This document shows, one piece after another, positions 52,981 through 62,610 of a DNA stretch of 64,000 nt. The number at the start of each line of letters is the position of its first letter. The first letter of the stretch is position 1. The position numbers and the translations under genes are program-made. The notes under the pieces were generated by a model. It made no database searches, had not been told where the DNA came from, and saw only the letters and a program-made list of their open reading frames with translations. The stretch comes from Lacinutrix sp. (lineage in GTDB: Bacteria > Bacteroidota > Bacteroidia > Flavobacteriales > Flavobacteriaceae), in NCBI RefSeq assembly GCF_029238095.1, contig NZ_JAQWGS010000026.1, positions 62,001-126,000 of the forward strand, given 5' to 3'.

Positions 52981-53658
52981 CTATTTATGAGTTAAAATAT
53001 TAAACACTAAATCTTTAAAGAAATCAGTAGGCTGTAAACCTTGACTACATTCTGTAATAGATTGGAAGTGATTTTTTAAAAAGTGTTGATGCATTGCACC
53101 TTCAATTACTGTACTTGCCAAAGTTAAAGGGTATTTATAGGAAACATCTACATCTACAATCATATCTTTTAATCTATTTACCAATCGCTTGTAAACAGCA
53201 AAGTAGCCTTCCTTATTTTCATTATCTACCTCTTTGGTTAAATAAGATTTAGAATACTCGTTAATTACAATTTGTTTTAAAATAACCTCGTCTATATGAC
53301 TAAAAGCAGAGTCTATTGTAGTAGTTTGCGTAAGCACTGCAATGGCTTTCTCTAATTTTAGTTTATTATCTTCAATGTTATTTGTAGATAAAACAAGTTG
53401 GTATTCTAACCAAGTCCAATACCAAGAAGTTAAATAAACAAGTAACATATGCTTACTTTCAAAATAACGATAAATAGAACTCTCATTAGAACCAATTTTT
53501 TCTCCCAATTTTTTGAAAGTAAATCCATCAAAACCAATAGTATCTATTAAATAAATACTGTTTTCAATAATTCGCTTTCCCAAATCTGAAGATTCTGGAT
53601 CTTTTAAATAAATTTTTTCGTTTATATTAATTTTAATATTTGAAAGTAAATATTTCAT
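52981..53658 (-). CDS. TetR/AcrR-family regulator of the efflux operon
   Basis: ATG 53658 gives 225 aa; a TTG seven codons earlier is rejected. The N-terminal helix-turn-helix (about 40-65) has F-D-G-F-T-F-K-K-L-G-E-K-I-G and S-S-I-Y-R-Y-F-E-S-K, the typical TetR recognition helix. The C-terminal ligand domain is unrelated to known groups by eye. It directly precedes the ABC gene with no gap, so it probably controls its own operon through the palindrome at 53682-53709. Confidence 0.88.
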   Translation of the reverse strand: MKYLLSNIKININEKIYLKDPESSDLGKRIIENSIYLIDTIGFDGFTFKKLGEKIGSNESSIYRYFESKHMLLVYLTSWYWTWLEYQLVLSTNNIEDNKLKLEKAIAVLTQTTTIDSAFSHIDEVILKQIVINEYSKSYLTKEVDNENKEGYFAVYKRLVNRLKDMIVDVDVSYKYPLTLASTVIEGAMHQHFLKNHFQSITECSQGLQPTDFFKDLVFNILTHK

Positions 53659-53681
53659 AGTAAAATAATTTAATTGCAAAT

Positions 53682-53709
53682 ATTATAGTATTACTATTAA
53701 TACTATAAT
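53682..53709. promoter_or_regulatory. Probable TetR operator palindrome
   Basis: ATTATAGTATT (53682-53692) and AATACTATAAT (53699-53709) form a perfect 11-bp inverted repeat with a 6-bp spacer, 24 bp upstream of the tetR start. The size and location suit a TetR-family operator; a nearby TAATATTTG box would overlap or adjoin it. Confidence 0.65.
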
Positions 53710-53767
53710 TATATTAACTAATAATTAACTATTAAGCTATTTTAATAAGTATTAATTAAATTAATCA

Positions 53768-55012
53768 CTACTTAAAAGCACTAGAATTTGGAAGTTCGAA
53801 GATTTCTAAATCAAAATAAGGCACTGAAGCTAAGAAGTGATCGAAAAGATCTGACATAACATATTCGTAATTTTCCCAACGTTTGTCTTTACTAAACGCA
53901 TAGATTTCTAGAGGAATACCTTGAGTGGTTGGCTGTAATTGTCTTGCCATTAGCAACATGTCTTTATTAATAGCTGAGTGATTTTCTAAATAGGTTTGTA
54001 TGTATTTTCTAAAAACACCAATATTAGTAAGATTTCTTCCGTTTAGCAGTTGGGTTTTATCTGCATTATTTTGCATATTATATTTACTAATCTTACTATT
54101 CATTTGTTCTAAATAATCGCTTATTAGCTGAACAGATTTGAGACGCTCGATATCTTCATTAGTTAAGAATTTAATAGAGCTCTGCTTAATCATTAAATGT
54201 CTTTTAATTCTTCTACCATCAGAATTTGTCATGCCTCTCCAGTTCTTAAAAGAATCAGAAATCATTGCATAAGTAGGAATTGTAGTAATTGTATTATCGA
54301 AATTCTGAACTTTAACTGTTGCTAAGTTTATTTCAATAACATCTCCATCTGCACCATATTTTTCGAATGTAATCCAGTCACCAATGCGAACCATATCGTT
54401 TATAGAGACTTGAATACTAGCTACAAAGCCTAAAATAGTATCTTTAAAAATAAGTAGAATAATTGCTGAGGCAGCACCAAAACCTGTAATAAATTTCCAA
54501 ATAGAAACGGAACTAAAAACTGCAATTGCGGCAATTATACCTGTTATCCAAGCAAAAATCATGAATACTTGAATGTAGCTATCTATTGGTTTATCTTTTA
54601 ATCTTGGTAAGGTTTTAAAATAATCTTCTAGTGTATGCAAAACACTTCTAACAATCCATAGTGTTAATACTATAAATAGAACTTGTAATATTTTACGCAC
54701 TGGAATCTCTATAAAACCAAAATCAATAAAAATTATTGGCAATAAGTTTAAACCAATAATTAATGGCAGAATATGTGCAACATTTCTAGGAACTTTATTG
54801 GCTAACAATAAATCATCGAAAGGTGACTTGGTTTGTTTGGCTATTCGAGCAGATAATGCACGCAAAATGGCTCTAATAATTTTATCTATAATATAAATAA
54901 GAATGATTGATAACAATAATAGTGTTAGCATGTTTAGATATTTTGCAGTTATAGGTTCTACACCTAAACCTTGAAAAATATCGTAAAAAAAACAACCTAT
55001 TTGCTTTTGCAT
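53768..55012 (-). CDS. Small mechanosensitive channel (MscS family)
   Basis: This 414-aa membrane protein has four or five hydrophobic helices in its first 200 residues. It then has the MscS pore/beta region with F-I-T-G-F-G-A-A-S-A (about 168-177), D-T-I-L-G-F-V-A-S-I-Q (about 190-200) and V-R-I-G-D-W-I-T-F (about 207-215). A soluble mixed domain follows. It releases osmotic pressure on hypo-osmotic shock. It is transcribed alone; the adjacent tetR operon is on the same strand but has its own promoter region. Confidence 0.87.
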   Translation of the reverse strand: MQKQIGCFFYDIFQGLGVEPITAKYLNMLTLLLLSIILIYIIDKIIRAILRALSARIAKQTKSPFDDLLLANKVPRNVAHILPLIIGLNLLPIIFIDFGFIEIPVRKILQVLFIVLTLWIVRSVLHTLEDYFKTLPRLKDKPIDSYIQVFMIFAWITGIIAAIAVFSSVSIWKFITGFGAASAIILLIFKDTILGFVASIQVSINDMVRIGDWITFEKYGADGDVIEINLATVKVQNFDNTITTIPTYAMISDSFKNWRGMTNSDGRRIKRHLMIKQSSIKFLTNEDIERLKSVQLISDYLEQMNSKISKYNMQNNADKTQLLNGRNLTNIGVFRKYIQTYLENHSAINKDMLLMARQLQPTTQGIPLEIYAFSKDKRWENYEYVMSDLFDHFLASVPYFDLEIFELPNSSAFK

Positions 55013-55084
55013 ATTGTATTTAAATTTTAAACAAAACTAATGAGATTTATTGATTCTTAGTCTTATAAAAGTAATAAATTATAG

Positions 55085-55672
55085 TTAAAGCTCAGCAAGA
55101 ATATTTATGGCGTTAACATCGCCAACTTTCATATTATCAAGCCTAATTTTACCAATCCTAAAGCGAACAAGCCTTAAAGTTGGGCAACCAATAGCACTTG
55201 TCATTTTTCTAACCTGTCTAAACTTGCCTTCTGTTAACGTTATAGAAATCCAAGACGTTGGACCATGTCTTGCATCACGAATTTTTTTTGAGCGGTTGGG
55301 CAGAAGAGGAGGTGTTTCTAGTTTTAAGACCTTACATGGTTTGGTTTGGTATTTTTTACCATCAAAACCTATTTCTACTCCTTTTTGAAGTTGAGTAATT
55401 TGACTTTCAGAAATCGCTCCATCTACTAATGCATAGTATTCTTTTTCTACACCATTACTATTAATATAATTACTTATTTTTCCATCTGTAGTTAATAATA
55501 ATAAGCCTTCACTTTTTTCGTCGAGTCTACCAATAGGCATTATGCTTTCTGGAAAATTTCCCAACTCTCCTAAAAAATGTTTTCTTTTTTGTTGGGTTGA
55601 ATTACTCGCGAATTGTGAGAGCATACCATAGGGCTTGTGTATTTTAAAGTGTTTATGCTGTTTAGCGTCCAA
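55085..55672 (-). CDS. RluE-like 23S rRNA pseudouridine synthase
   Basis: This 195-aa protein of the RsuA/RluB/E/F family has K-P-Y-G-M-L-S-Q-F (about 13-21), the catalytic G-R-L-D-E-K-S-E-G-L-L-L-L-T (about 48-61) with its Asp, and the C-terminal E-G-K-F-R-Q-V-R-K-M (about 146-155). Like E. coli RluE it lacks an S4 domain, and its small size fits. The start is TTG (55672-55670), since no ATG lies before the K-P-Y-G motif. Confidence 0.85.
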   Translation of the reverse strand: MDAKQHKHFKIHKPYGMLSQFASNSTQQKRKHFLGELGNFPESIMPIGRLDEKSEGLLLLTTDGKISNYINSNGVEKEYYALVDGAISESQITQLQKGVEIGFDGKKYQTKPCKVLKLETPPLLPNRSKKIRDARHGPTSWISITLTEGKFRQVRKMTSAIGCPTLRLVRFRIGKIRLDNMKVGDVNAINILAEL

Positions 55673-55725
55673 TTAATATTGTGTTTTAAAGATGATGTAG
55701 CAACAAGTACCTCATGCTAAATTTT

Positions 55726-58023
55726 TTAATTCTCTTTCAAAATTTTATAAACCAAGTCTTTAGTTAATTGCTGTCCATTTGCATTTTTACGAATTAAATC
55801 ATAATTATATCTAAAGTCGCAACCACTTTTATATTCGCTGCAACCATAAGCTGTTTTTCCTTTTATAATTGTGCCTTTATTGCATTTTGGACATTTGTTT
55901 TCTTCGGAAGTGTTCTTCGAAATAACCTTACTTCTTTTTGCTTCAAATTTAAGTTTGAAATTATCATCAAAACGAAGGAGTCCTTCTGTAAAAATCTTAT
56001 TAACTTTAAATCCTTTTAAATTAACTGTAGATCCTTTTTTAAGTAACCTAATGTATTGTTTTTCGGAAATCGTTTTGCCTTCAAACTTAAATGGTATCAC
56101 AAAATCACAAGTTTTTTTAAATTCTGAACAACCATAAGCCGATTTTCCTTTCAAAATTCTACCATTCTTACATTTTGGACATTTTTCTGATGTTATTTCA
56201 GTGGATTTCTTAACTGTTTTTTTATTTGTTACCGTTGGTTTATTATTTACAGAAGAGATATTTGCTTTTATGGTTTCACTTCTAACATCAAAAACCAAAC
56301 GATCTACCATACGCTTCATTTGTTTAATAAAACTTCCTGCACTAAAGGTTCCTTTTTCAATATCCTTTAATTGTTTTTCCCATTTACCAGTAAGTTCTGC
56401 AGATTTTAATAATTCATTTTGAATAGTATCTATTAATTGGATTCCAGTAATTGTTGGTATGACTTGTTTTTTGTTACGTTTTATATATTTTCTTCTAAAA
56501 AGCGTTTCTATAATATTTGCACGCGTAGAAGGACGACCAATACCATTTTCTTTCATGATCTCTCGCAACTCCTCATCATCTACTTGTTTTCCTGCAGTTT
56601 CCATAGCACGTAGGAGAGAGGCTTCTGTAAATTGATTTGGTGGTTTAGTTTGTTTTTCTAAAAATGAAGGCTCATGTGGTCCTTTTTCGCCTTTTACAAA
56701 TGTTGGTAACATTTCAGAATTACTACTTGTGGCGTTTGTTGTCTCAAAAACAACTCGCCAGCCTTTTTCTAAAATTTCTTTTCCTGTGGTTTTAAACTTT
56801 ACTTTCTCGGCTTTACCTATAACTGTGGTATTAGACACTTTACAATCCGGATAAAAAACAGCAATAAATCTACGTACAATAATATCGTAAACCTGTTGCT
56901 GGTTGTACTGTAAATTCATTTGTTGCCCAGTTGGAATAATCGCATGATGGTCTGTTACCTTACTGTCATCAAAAACTTTTTTAGTTTTTTTAAGTTTTTT
57001 GCCTTGAAGTGGTTGTGTTAGTGCAGCATAATTAGTTAACTTTTTTAGTATTCCTTGTGCTTTTGGATACACATCGTTTGGTAAAAAGGTGGTATCTACT
57101 CTTGGATAAGTTACTACTTTTTGCTCGTATAGTTTTTGAACAATTTTCAAGGTTTCGTCTGCACTAAAACCAAATTTTGTATTGCAATAGACTTGCAAAC
57201 CAGTTAAATCGAATAATTTTGGAGCATATTCATTGCCTGCTTTTTTGGCTGTAGATACTATCTCAAAATCATGTTCTTTTACAATTACGGCTAGTTTTTT
57301 TCCATCTTCCATTTTAAGAAAGCGTCCTTCTTCATAACTAAACAAGGTGTTACGATACATGGTTTGAAGTTCCCAATAGGGTTGTGGTATAAAATTTTCA
57401 ATCTCTTTAAAACGGTTAACCAACATGGCTAGAGTTGGTGTTTGTACACGACCAACAGATAGTACTTGCTTATAACCTCCATGTTTTACGGTGTATAAAC
57501 GTGTGGCATTCATACCTAACAGCCAATCTCCAATAGCACGAGAAAAACCTGCATAATATAAATTATCGTAATCACTCGACGGTTTAAGGTTGTTAAAACC
57601 TTCTTTTATTGCTTCTGTTGTTAAAGACGAAATCCAGAGTCTCTCTACTTTACCTTTATAATTGGCTTGGTTTAAAACCCAACGCTGTATGAGTTCTCCT
57701 TCTTGTCCAGCATCACCACAGTTTATAACAACATCTGCTTTATCAAATAAACTTTTTACAATGCTAAATTGTTTTTTAATTCCAGAATCTTTGGAAACCT
57801 TGGTTTCAAAGCGTTCTGGCAACATTGGTAAATTATTTAAATCCCAGCTTTTCCAATACGGTTTATAATCGTTTGGTTCTTTAAGCGTGCATAGGTGTCC
57901 AAAAGTATAGGTTACAGCATAGCCATTGCCCTCGTAGTAACCATCACGTTTTGTGTTAGCTCCAAGAACAGCAGCAATTTCTCTTGCTACAGATGGTTTT
58001 TCGGCAATGCAGACTTTCAACAT
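55726..58023 (-). CDS. topB: DNA topoisomerase III (type IA) with C-terminal zinc ribbons
   Basis: This 765-aa type IA topoisomerase has the Toprim start A-E-K-P-S-V-A-R-E-I-A (7-17) with G-D-A-G-Q-E-G-E-L-I (about 105-114) and the catalytic Tyr in V-T-Y-P-R-V-D-T (about 309-316). The C-terminus carries two CPKC-type zinc ribbons ending in G-C-S-E (about 651-670 and 712-732). It relaxes and decatenates DNA. No mobile-element genes are nearby, so it looks chromosomal. Confidence 0.93.
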   Translation of the reverse strand: MLKVCIAEKPSVAREIAAVLGANTKRDGYYEGNGYAVTYTFGHLCTLKEPNDYKPYWKSWDLNNLPMLPERFETKVSKDSGIKKQFSIVKSLFDKADVVINCGDAGQEGELIQRWVLNQANYKGKVERLWISSLTTEAIKEGFNNLKPSSDYDNLYYAGFSRAIGDWLLGMNATRLYTVKHGGYKQVLSVGRVQTPTLAMLVNRFKEIENFIPQPYWELQTMYRNTLFSYEEGRFLKMEDGKKLAVIVKEHDFEIVSTAKKAGNEYAPKLFDLTGLQVYCNTKFGFSADETLKIVQKLYEQKVVTYPRVDTTFLPNDVYPKAQGILKKLTNYAALTQPLQGKKLKKTKKVFDDSKVTDHHAIIPTGQQMNLQYNQQQVYDIIVRRFIAVFYPDCKVSNTTVIGKAEKVKFKTTGKEILEKGWRVVFETTNATSSNSEMLPTFVKGEKGPHEPSFLEKQTKPPNQFTEASLLRAMETAGKQVDDEELREIMKENGIGRPSTRANIIETLFRRKYIKRNKKQVIPTITGIQLIDTIQNELLKSAELTGKWEKQLKDIEKGTFSAGSFIKQMKRMVDRLVFDVRSETIKANISSVNNKPTVTNKKTVKKSTEITSEKCPKCKNGRILKGKSAYGCSEFKKTCDFVIPFKFEGKTISEKQYIRLLKKGSTVNLKGFKVNKIFTEGLLRFDDNFKLKFEAKRSKVISKNTSEENKCPKCNKGTIIKGKTAYGCSEYKSGCDFRYNYDLIRKNANGQQLTKDLVYKILKEN

Positions 58024-58285
58024 TAAAAATAATTTAGAAACTGCAAAATAGTAATTTCAATTAGAGGTTTTTTGTGAAGTTATTGAGAGTTATTAACTAA
58101 TAAATATTTTATAATTTATTTAAACTTTAGCATCACATATAACTATAAATTCTATAACTGCTCTTAATTATTAAAAGAACAGACATTTAAAGCTAGGGAA
58201 AAAACACATTTAGTTGTTGTAGGTTTAACATTAAAACGCTTACAATCAATATTTTTATTTATATTCGTTTTTTAATTAATATAAT

Positions 58286-59383
58286 ATGATCAATAAACTA
58301 CCCAAAATTACCATTATACTGTTACTTCTTCTAACAAATTTTTCTTGTTCTGAAGATAATAATCCTGCAACTGATGATGGTTACGAACCAACTCCAATAT
58401 CTCCAGTGGTTTTAAATATGGACGCTTATCCTTTTAATACGCTTTCTGAATATCGTTTTTTTGAAGGTGATATGAAAGCTCAAGATCCAGCAATAGGAGT
58501 TATAGCTTACGAACCGATTTCTACATTATTTACAGACTACGCAAAAAAGAAGCGTTTTGTATGGATGCCTAGCGATGTTAAAGCGACTTATAGTGCTGAT
58601 AATGAAATTATAAACTTTCCAGTTGGAACAATTTTAATTAAAACATTTTATTATACAAATGTCCAACCTGGTAATACCACACGTATTATTGAAACCCGTT
58701 TAATGTTAAGAAAAGAGGACGATTGGCACTTTGCAGATTATATTTGGAATGATGACCAAACGGAAGCAACTTTTAGTCTAGAAGGCTCTTTTACTAATGT
58801 CGACTTTATAGAAAATGGAGTTGTAAAAAATACTAATTATCGCATACCATCTGAAGTGGAGTGTTTTACATGCCATAAACTTCAAACCAGCTCAGTTCCA
58901 ATTGGTGTAAAACCACAAAACTTAAATAGTAATTATAATTATCCTGAAGGTTCTATAAATCAATTACAAAAATTAATCAATGAAGGCTATTTAGAAAACA
59001 ATATACCAGCAACAATTAATACTGTAGTAAAATGGAGCGACGAAACCCAGCCTATTAACTTAAGAGTACGATCATATATTGATATTAACTGTGCTCATTG
59101 CCATTCAGAATTATCACATTGTGATTATAGACCTGTACGTTTTGCATTTGATGAAACAGAAAATGAAACAAATTTAGGTGTTTGTGTTGATCCAGACACA
59201 AATATTCCTGGTATGATTGATATAGTAACACCTTCGTTAAAAGAACGTTCAGTAATGTATTACAGAATAAATACAACTGCTGAAGAATTTAGAATGCCTC
59301 TTCTAGGTAGAAGTATTATTCACGAAGAAGCAGTTAGCCTTATTGGCCAATGGATTGATAGTTTAACAACAGAATGCGAATAA
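58286..59383 (+). CDS. Diheme c-type cytochrome lipoprotein (SO2930-like)
   Basis: This 365-aa lipoprotein has the signal L-L-T-N-F-S-C-S-E (Cys at about 20) and two heme-binding CxxCH motifs, C-F-T-C-H (about 193-197) and C-A-H-C-H (about 270-274). The family is found in outer-membrane or periplasmic oxidoreductase settings with unknown partners. It precedes the large T9SS protein by 68 bp and may share its transcript. The upstream 262 bp (58024-58285) hold no other gene that I could see. Confidence 0.82.
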   Translation: MINKLPKITIILLLLLTNFSCSEDNNPATDDGYEPTPISPVVLNMDAYPFNTLSEYRFFEGDMKAQDPAIGVIAYEPISTLFTDYAKKKRFVWMPSDVKATYSADNEIINFPVGTILIKTFYYTNVQPGNTTRIIETRLMLRKEDDWHFADYIWNDDQTEATFSLEGSFTNVDFIENGVVKNTNYRIPSEVECFTCHKLQTSSVPIGVKPQNLNSNYNYPEGSINQLQKLINEGYLENNIPATINTVVKWSDETQPINLRVRSYIDINCAHCHSELSHCDYRPVRFAFDETENETNLGVCVDPDTNIPGMIDIVTPSLKERSVMYYRINTTAEEFRMPLLGRSIIHEEAVSLIGQWIDSLTTECE

Positions 59384-59451
59384 ATAACTATTTAACAAAC
59401 TAAAAAGCATTCTTAAAAAAAATATTTACATTTTAAATAAAAAACCAGCTT

Positions 59452-62400
59452 ATGAAAAAGATTACTTTAATAATCTGTTTATTGGTTTCTTGCCTTTTTG
59501 CAGAAGCTCAAATAACAGTAGATTGTTCTGCAGGAGCAGTAAACACAACTTATTGTTACACTAACAACGACACAACAAGTTTCGTGTTTGTGAGTACTGA
59601 TGGTTCAGACTTACAAGTTACATTTAACTCTGGTCAAACAGAAGACACTTGGGACGAATTGATTGTTTTAGACACAAATGGTTCTGAAATATATAATGGT
59701 TACGGAAATAATGGAGATTTAACCGGTCTCACATTTCAATCTAATGGAGATACAATTACAGTCTCTATAAATTCTGATATCACCATTAATTGTTCTGATA
59801 ATAACTATACACCTTGGGATTTTGATGTTACTTGTTCTACCTGTACAAATCCTACTGCTGCTTACACAGTTGTAAACGACTGTGATACTAGTGGAGGTTT
59901 TTTAGTGAATGTTGATGTATCAGACATTGGTTCTGCAACTTCATTAACTGTTTCAGATAATCAATCTAGTCCAACGCAGTCTTTAAGTACTGCTGGAATG
60001 GTTCAATTTGGACCATACGTAAATGCTACAGATGTTACTTTTAACATACAAAATGATCAAGATGTAAATTGCTCAATAAACAGTGGCTCTATTACTCAAA
60101 GCAATTGTCCACCACCTGCTCCTGTTGGTGTAACTTGTGCTTCGGGTAATTCAACATTTATTGTAACAGAAGAATTCGATGTTGTTTCTGGATGGACAGG
60201 AGATTTAAATAATGGCAATGGAAGTTGGGAAATCCCTAACGATTCAGGATCTGCAGGTACAGGACCAAATAATGCGTTTAGTGGCTCTGCTTTTATGAAC
60301 TATGAAGCTTCTGGAAATACTTCTGCCACAGCATCTGCAATTAGTCCTGCTATAGACTTAACAACTGCTACAGATGGAGCAGAATTGTCTTTTTATATGC
60401 ATGCTTATGGAGCAGATATTGGAACATTAAATGTTAACGTAGGAACTGCTGCAAGTGGTCCTTTTACAACCTTATTTACACATACTGGAGAGCTACAATT
60501 AAGTGGAACAGAAGCTTGGGCTCCAATAGGAGTAAACTTAGATACTTATGTTGGTCAAGTTATTTATTTGGAGTTTAGTCATACAGGAACAGGAACAGGA
60601 TTTGAGGGCGACATGTCTATCGATTTTGTTCGTATTGAGACTTGTGGAACTTTTTGTATTGCTCCTTCAAGCTTAAATACTAGTGCTATCACTCAAGATT
60701 CAGCAACCTTAACATGGGTAGCCAATAGCGGAGAAACTGCATGGGAATATGTTTTACAACCTGCTGGAACAGGTATTCCTTCAGGAACTGGCATTGGAGT
60801 AAGTGCAAGTACAGTTAATTTAACAAGTTTAAACGCTGGATCCAACTATGAAGTCTATGTACGTGCAATTTGCGGATCTGATGTTAGTATTTGGGGAGGA
60901 CCTTTAATGTTTACAACATTAGCACCTCCATCTCCTTCAACATTTACTGTTTCTAATGTTTCTGTAACAGGATCACAAAGAGCAGCAGTAGACATGAATG
61001 GTGACTTTTTAGATGATGTTGTTTCTATTGGCAATACAAATGTAAATATCTTTTACCAACAAGCTACAGGTGGACTGAGTTCTACAGCTACAAACATAAC
61101 TACAACCAGCGCAGACAATTCACCTTCTTGGAGTTTAGCCGCTGCAGATTTCGACAGAAATGGTTTTACAGATTTATTATATGGTGGAGGAAATGGTGTT
61201 ACATTTATGAAAGCCAATAATACAGGAGATGGTTTTACTGAAATTTCTGGATCAGAATATGTATTCTCTCAACGTTCAAACTTTGTAGATTTAAATCAAG
61301 ACGGTCATTTAGACGCTTTTGTTTGTCATGATGTAGATCCAAATGTTTACTATTTAAATGACGGTAATGGTAACTTAGTATTTAACCAAGGTGGCCTTGG
61401 AGATATAGCTGGTGGAGGAAATTACGGCTCTATATGGATTGATTATGATAACGATAGAGATATGGATATGTTTATTGCAAAATGTCGTGGTGGTTCTTCT
61501 ACAATTAATATTAATGAAATGCACGAAAATGACGGTACAGGTAGCTTTACAGAAGTAGGTACTGCTGTTGGTTTAGCAGATCCTTTACAAACTTGGTCTT
61601 CTGCTTGGGGAGATTTTGATAATGATGGTGATATGGATGTTTTTATAGGCGCAAGTTCAACTGCAGATGGAACGCATAAATTAATGCGAAATAATGGTAA
61701 TAGCACCTTTACAAATGTAACAGCTGCATCGGGAATTTTACCTGCATTATCCAACTTAGGAATAGAAAATGCAACCTATGATTTTGACAACGATGGAAAC
61801 TTAGATATTGCCTCAAATGGTAGTGTACTATTTGGAAATGGAGATATGACGTTTACAGTACATGATAATGTTTTATCTGGCAATAATGGTTCTTTTGGTG
61901 ACCTTAATAATGATGGCTTTGTAGATGCTATTTCAGGCTCAAGTTTATACCTAAACGATACAAATACCAACAACTGGGTAACTATTACAACAACAGGTGT
62001 TGCTAGTAATATAAATGGTATTGGAGCTAGAATAGAAGTGCATACTGCTGGTGGTATTCAAATACGCGATGTTCGTAGTGGTGAAGGCTTCCGTTTTATG
62101 AGTACTTTAAATGCTCATTTTGGAATAGGAACAGAAACAGCGATCACTAATATAATTATTTATTGGCCTTCTGGAATTATAGATAATATAGAAAATCCAA
62201 CCATAAACACTCATCATGTTATTACAGAAGGACAGACTTTAAGTGTAGAGGATGAGACGTTAGTAAATACTGTTATTTATCCAAATCCAGTTGGAAAAAT
62301 AATGAATATTAATAGTCCTGTTAGTTTAGTTGGGAAAATTGCAACTGTTTTTAATATTGAAGGAAAACGTGTCATGAACCTGAAATTAACTAAACACACA

Positions 62401-62490
62401 ATAGATGTTTCTAATCTAAGTCAAGGAAGTTATATCCTTCGTTTAGAATCTAATGGTAAAATGTTTACAAAGAAGTTTATAAAAAAATAG
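59452..62490 (+). CDS. T9SS cargo protein with CUB-like, MAM-like, FN3, VCBS/FG-GAP and ASPIC/UnbV domains
   Basis: This 1012-aa exported protein has a signal peptide at 1-20 (ends A-E-A-Q) and a CUB-like domain (about 25-130). A MAM-like segment (about 235-400) is followed by fibronectin III (about 405-495). FG-GAP/VCBS repeats (about 505-830) carry several D-x-D-x-D/N-G-x-x-D calcium sites (for example D-F-D-N-D-G-D-M-D). Then come an ASPIC/UnbV domain (about 840-920) and a Por-secretion sorting tail ending K-M-F-T-K-K-F-I-K-K. The tail marks it for the type IX system and surface attachment or release. The role is probably adhesion or glycan binding. A terminator follows. Confidence 0.88.
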   Translation: MKKITLIICLLVSCLFAEAQITVDCSAGAVNTTYCYTNNDTTSFVFVSTDGSDLQVTFNSGQTEDTWDELIVLDTNGSEIYNGYGNNGDLTGLTFQSNGDTITVSINSDITINCSDNNYTPWDFDVTCSTCTNPTAAYTVVNDCDTSGGFLVNVDVSDIGSATSLTVSDNQSSPTQSLSTAGMVQFGPYVNATDVTFNIQNDQDVNCSINSGSITQSNCPPPAPVGVTCASGNSTFIVTEEFDVVSGWTGDLNNGNGSWEIPNDSGSAGTGPNNAFSGSAFMNYEASGNTSATASAISPAIDLTTATDGAELSFYMHAYGADIGTLNVNVGTAASGPFTTLFTHTGELQLSGTEAWAPIGVNLDTYVGQVIYLEFSHTGTGTGFEGDMSIDFVRIETCGTFCIAPSSLNTSAITQDSATLTWVANSGETAWEYVLQPAGTGIPSGTGIGVSASTVNLTSLNAGSNYEVYVRAICGSDVSIWGGPLMFTTLAPPSPSTFTVSNVSVTGSQRAAVDMNGDFLDDVVSIGNTNVNIFYQQATGGLSSTATNITTTSADNSPSWSLAAADFDRNGFTDLLYGGGNGVTFMKANNTGDGFTEISGSEYVFSQRSNFVDLNQDGHLDAFVCHDVDPNVYYLNDGNGNLVFNQGGLGDIAGGGNYGSIWIDYDNDRDMDMFIAKCRGGSSTININEMHENDGTGSFTEVGTAVGLADPLQTWSSAWGDFDNDGDMDVFIGASSTADGTHKLMRNNGNSTFTNVTAASGILPALSNLGIENATYDFDNDGNLDIASNGSVLFGNGDMTFTVHDNVLSGNNGSFGDLNNDGFVDAISGSSLYLNDTNTNNWVTITTTGVASNINGIGARIEVHTAGGIQIRDVRSGEGFRFMSTLNAHFGIGTETAITNIIIYWPSGIIDNIENPTINTHHVITEGQTLSVEDETLVNTVIYPNPVGKIMNINSPVSLVGKIATVFNIEGKRVMNLKLTKHTIDVSNLSQGSYILRLESNGKMFTKKFIKK

Positions 62491-62510
62491 TTTATAAACT
62501 ATTAAATTTA

Positions 62511-62542
62511 AAAAGCCATTACTTTTAAGTAATGGCTTTTTT
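62511..62542 (+). terminator. Rho-independent terminator after the T9SS cargo gene
   Basis: AAAAGCCATTACTT (62511-62524) and AAGTAATGGCTTTT (62527-62540) form a 14-bp stem around a two-base TT centre, followed by a T run. It ends the plus-strand unit 20 bp after the stop codon. Confidence 0.85.
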
Positions 62543-62610
62543 ATTGAAGTACTTATAGAACTATATAATTAATTTTTAAATTGCCTTTTTAACTTTTAAT
62601 TATCTACAAA

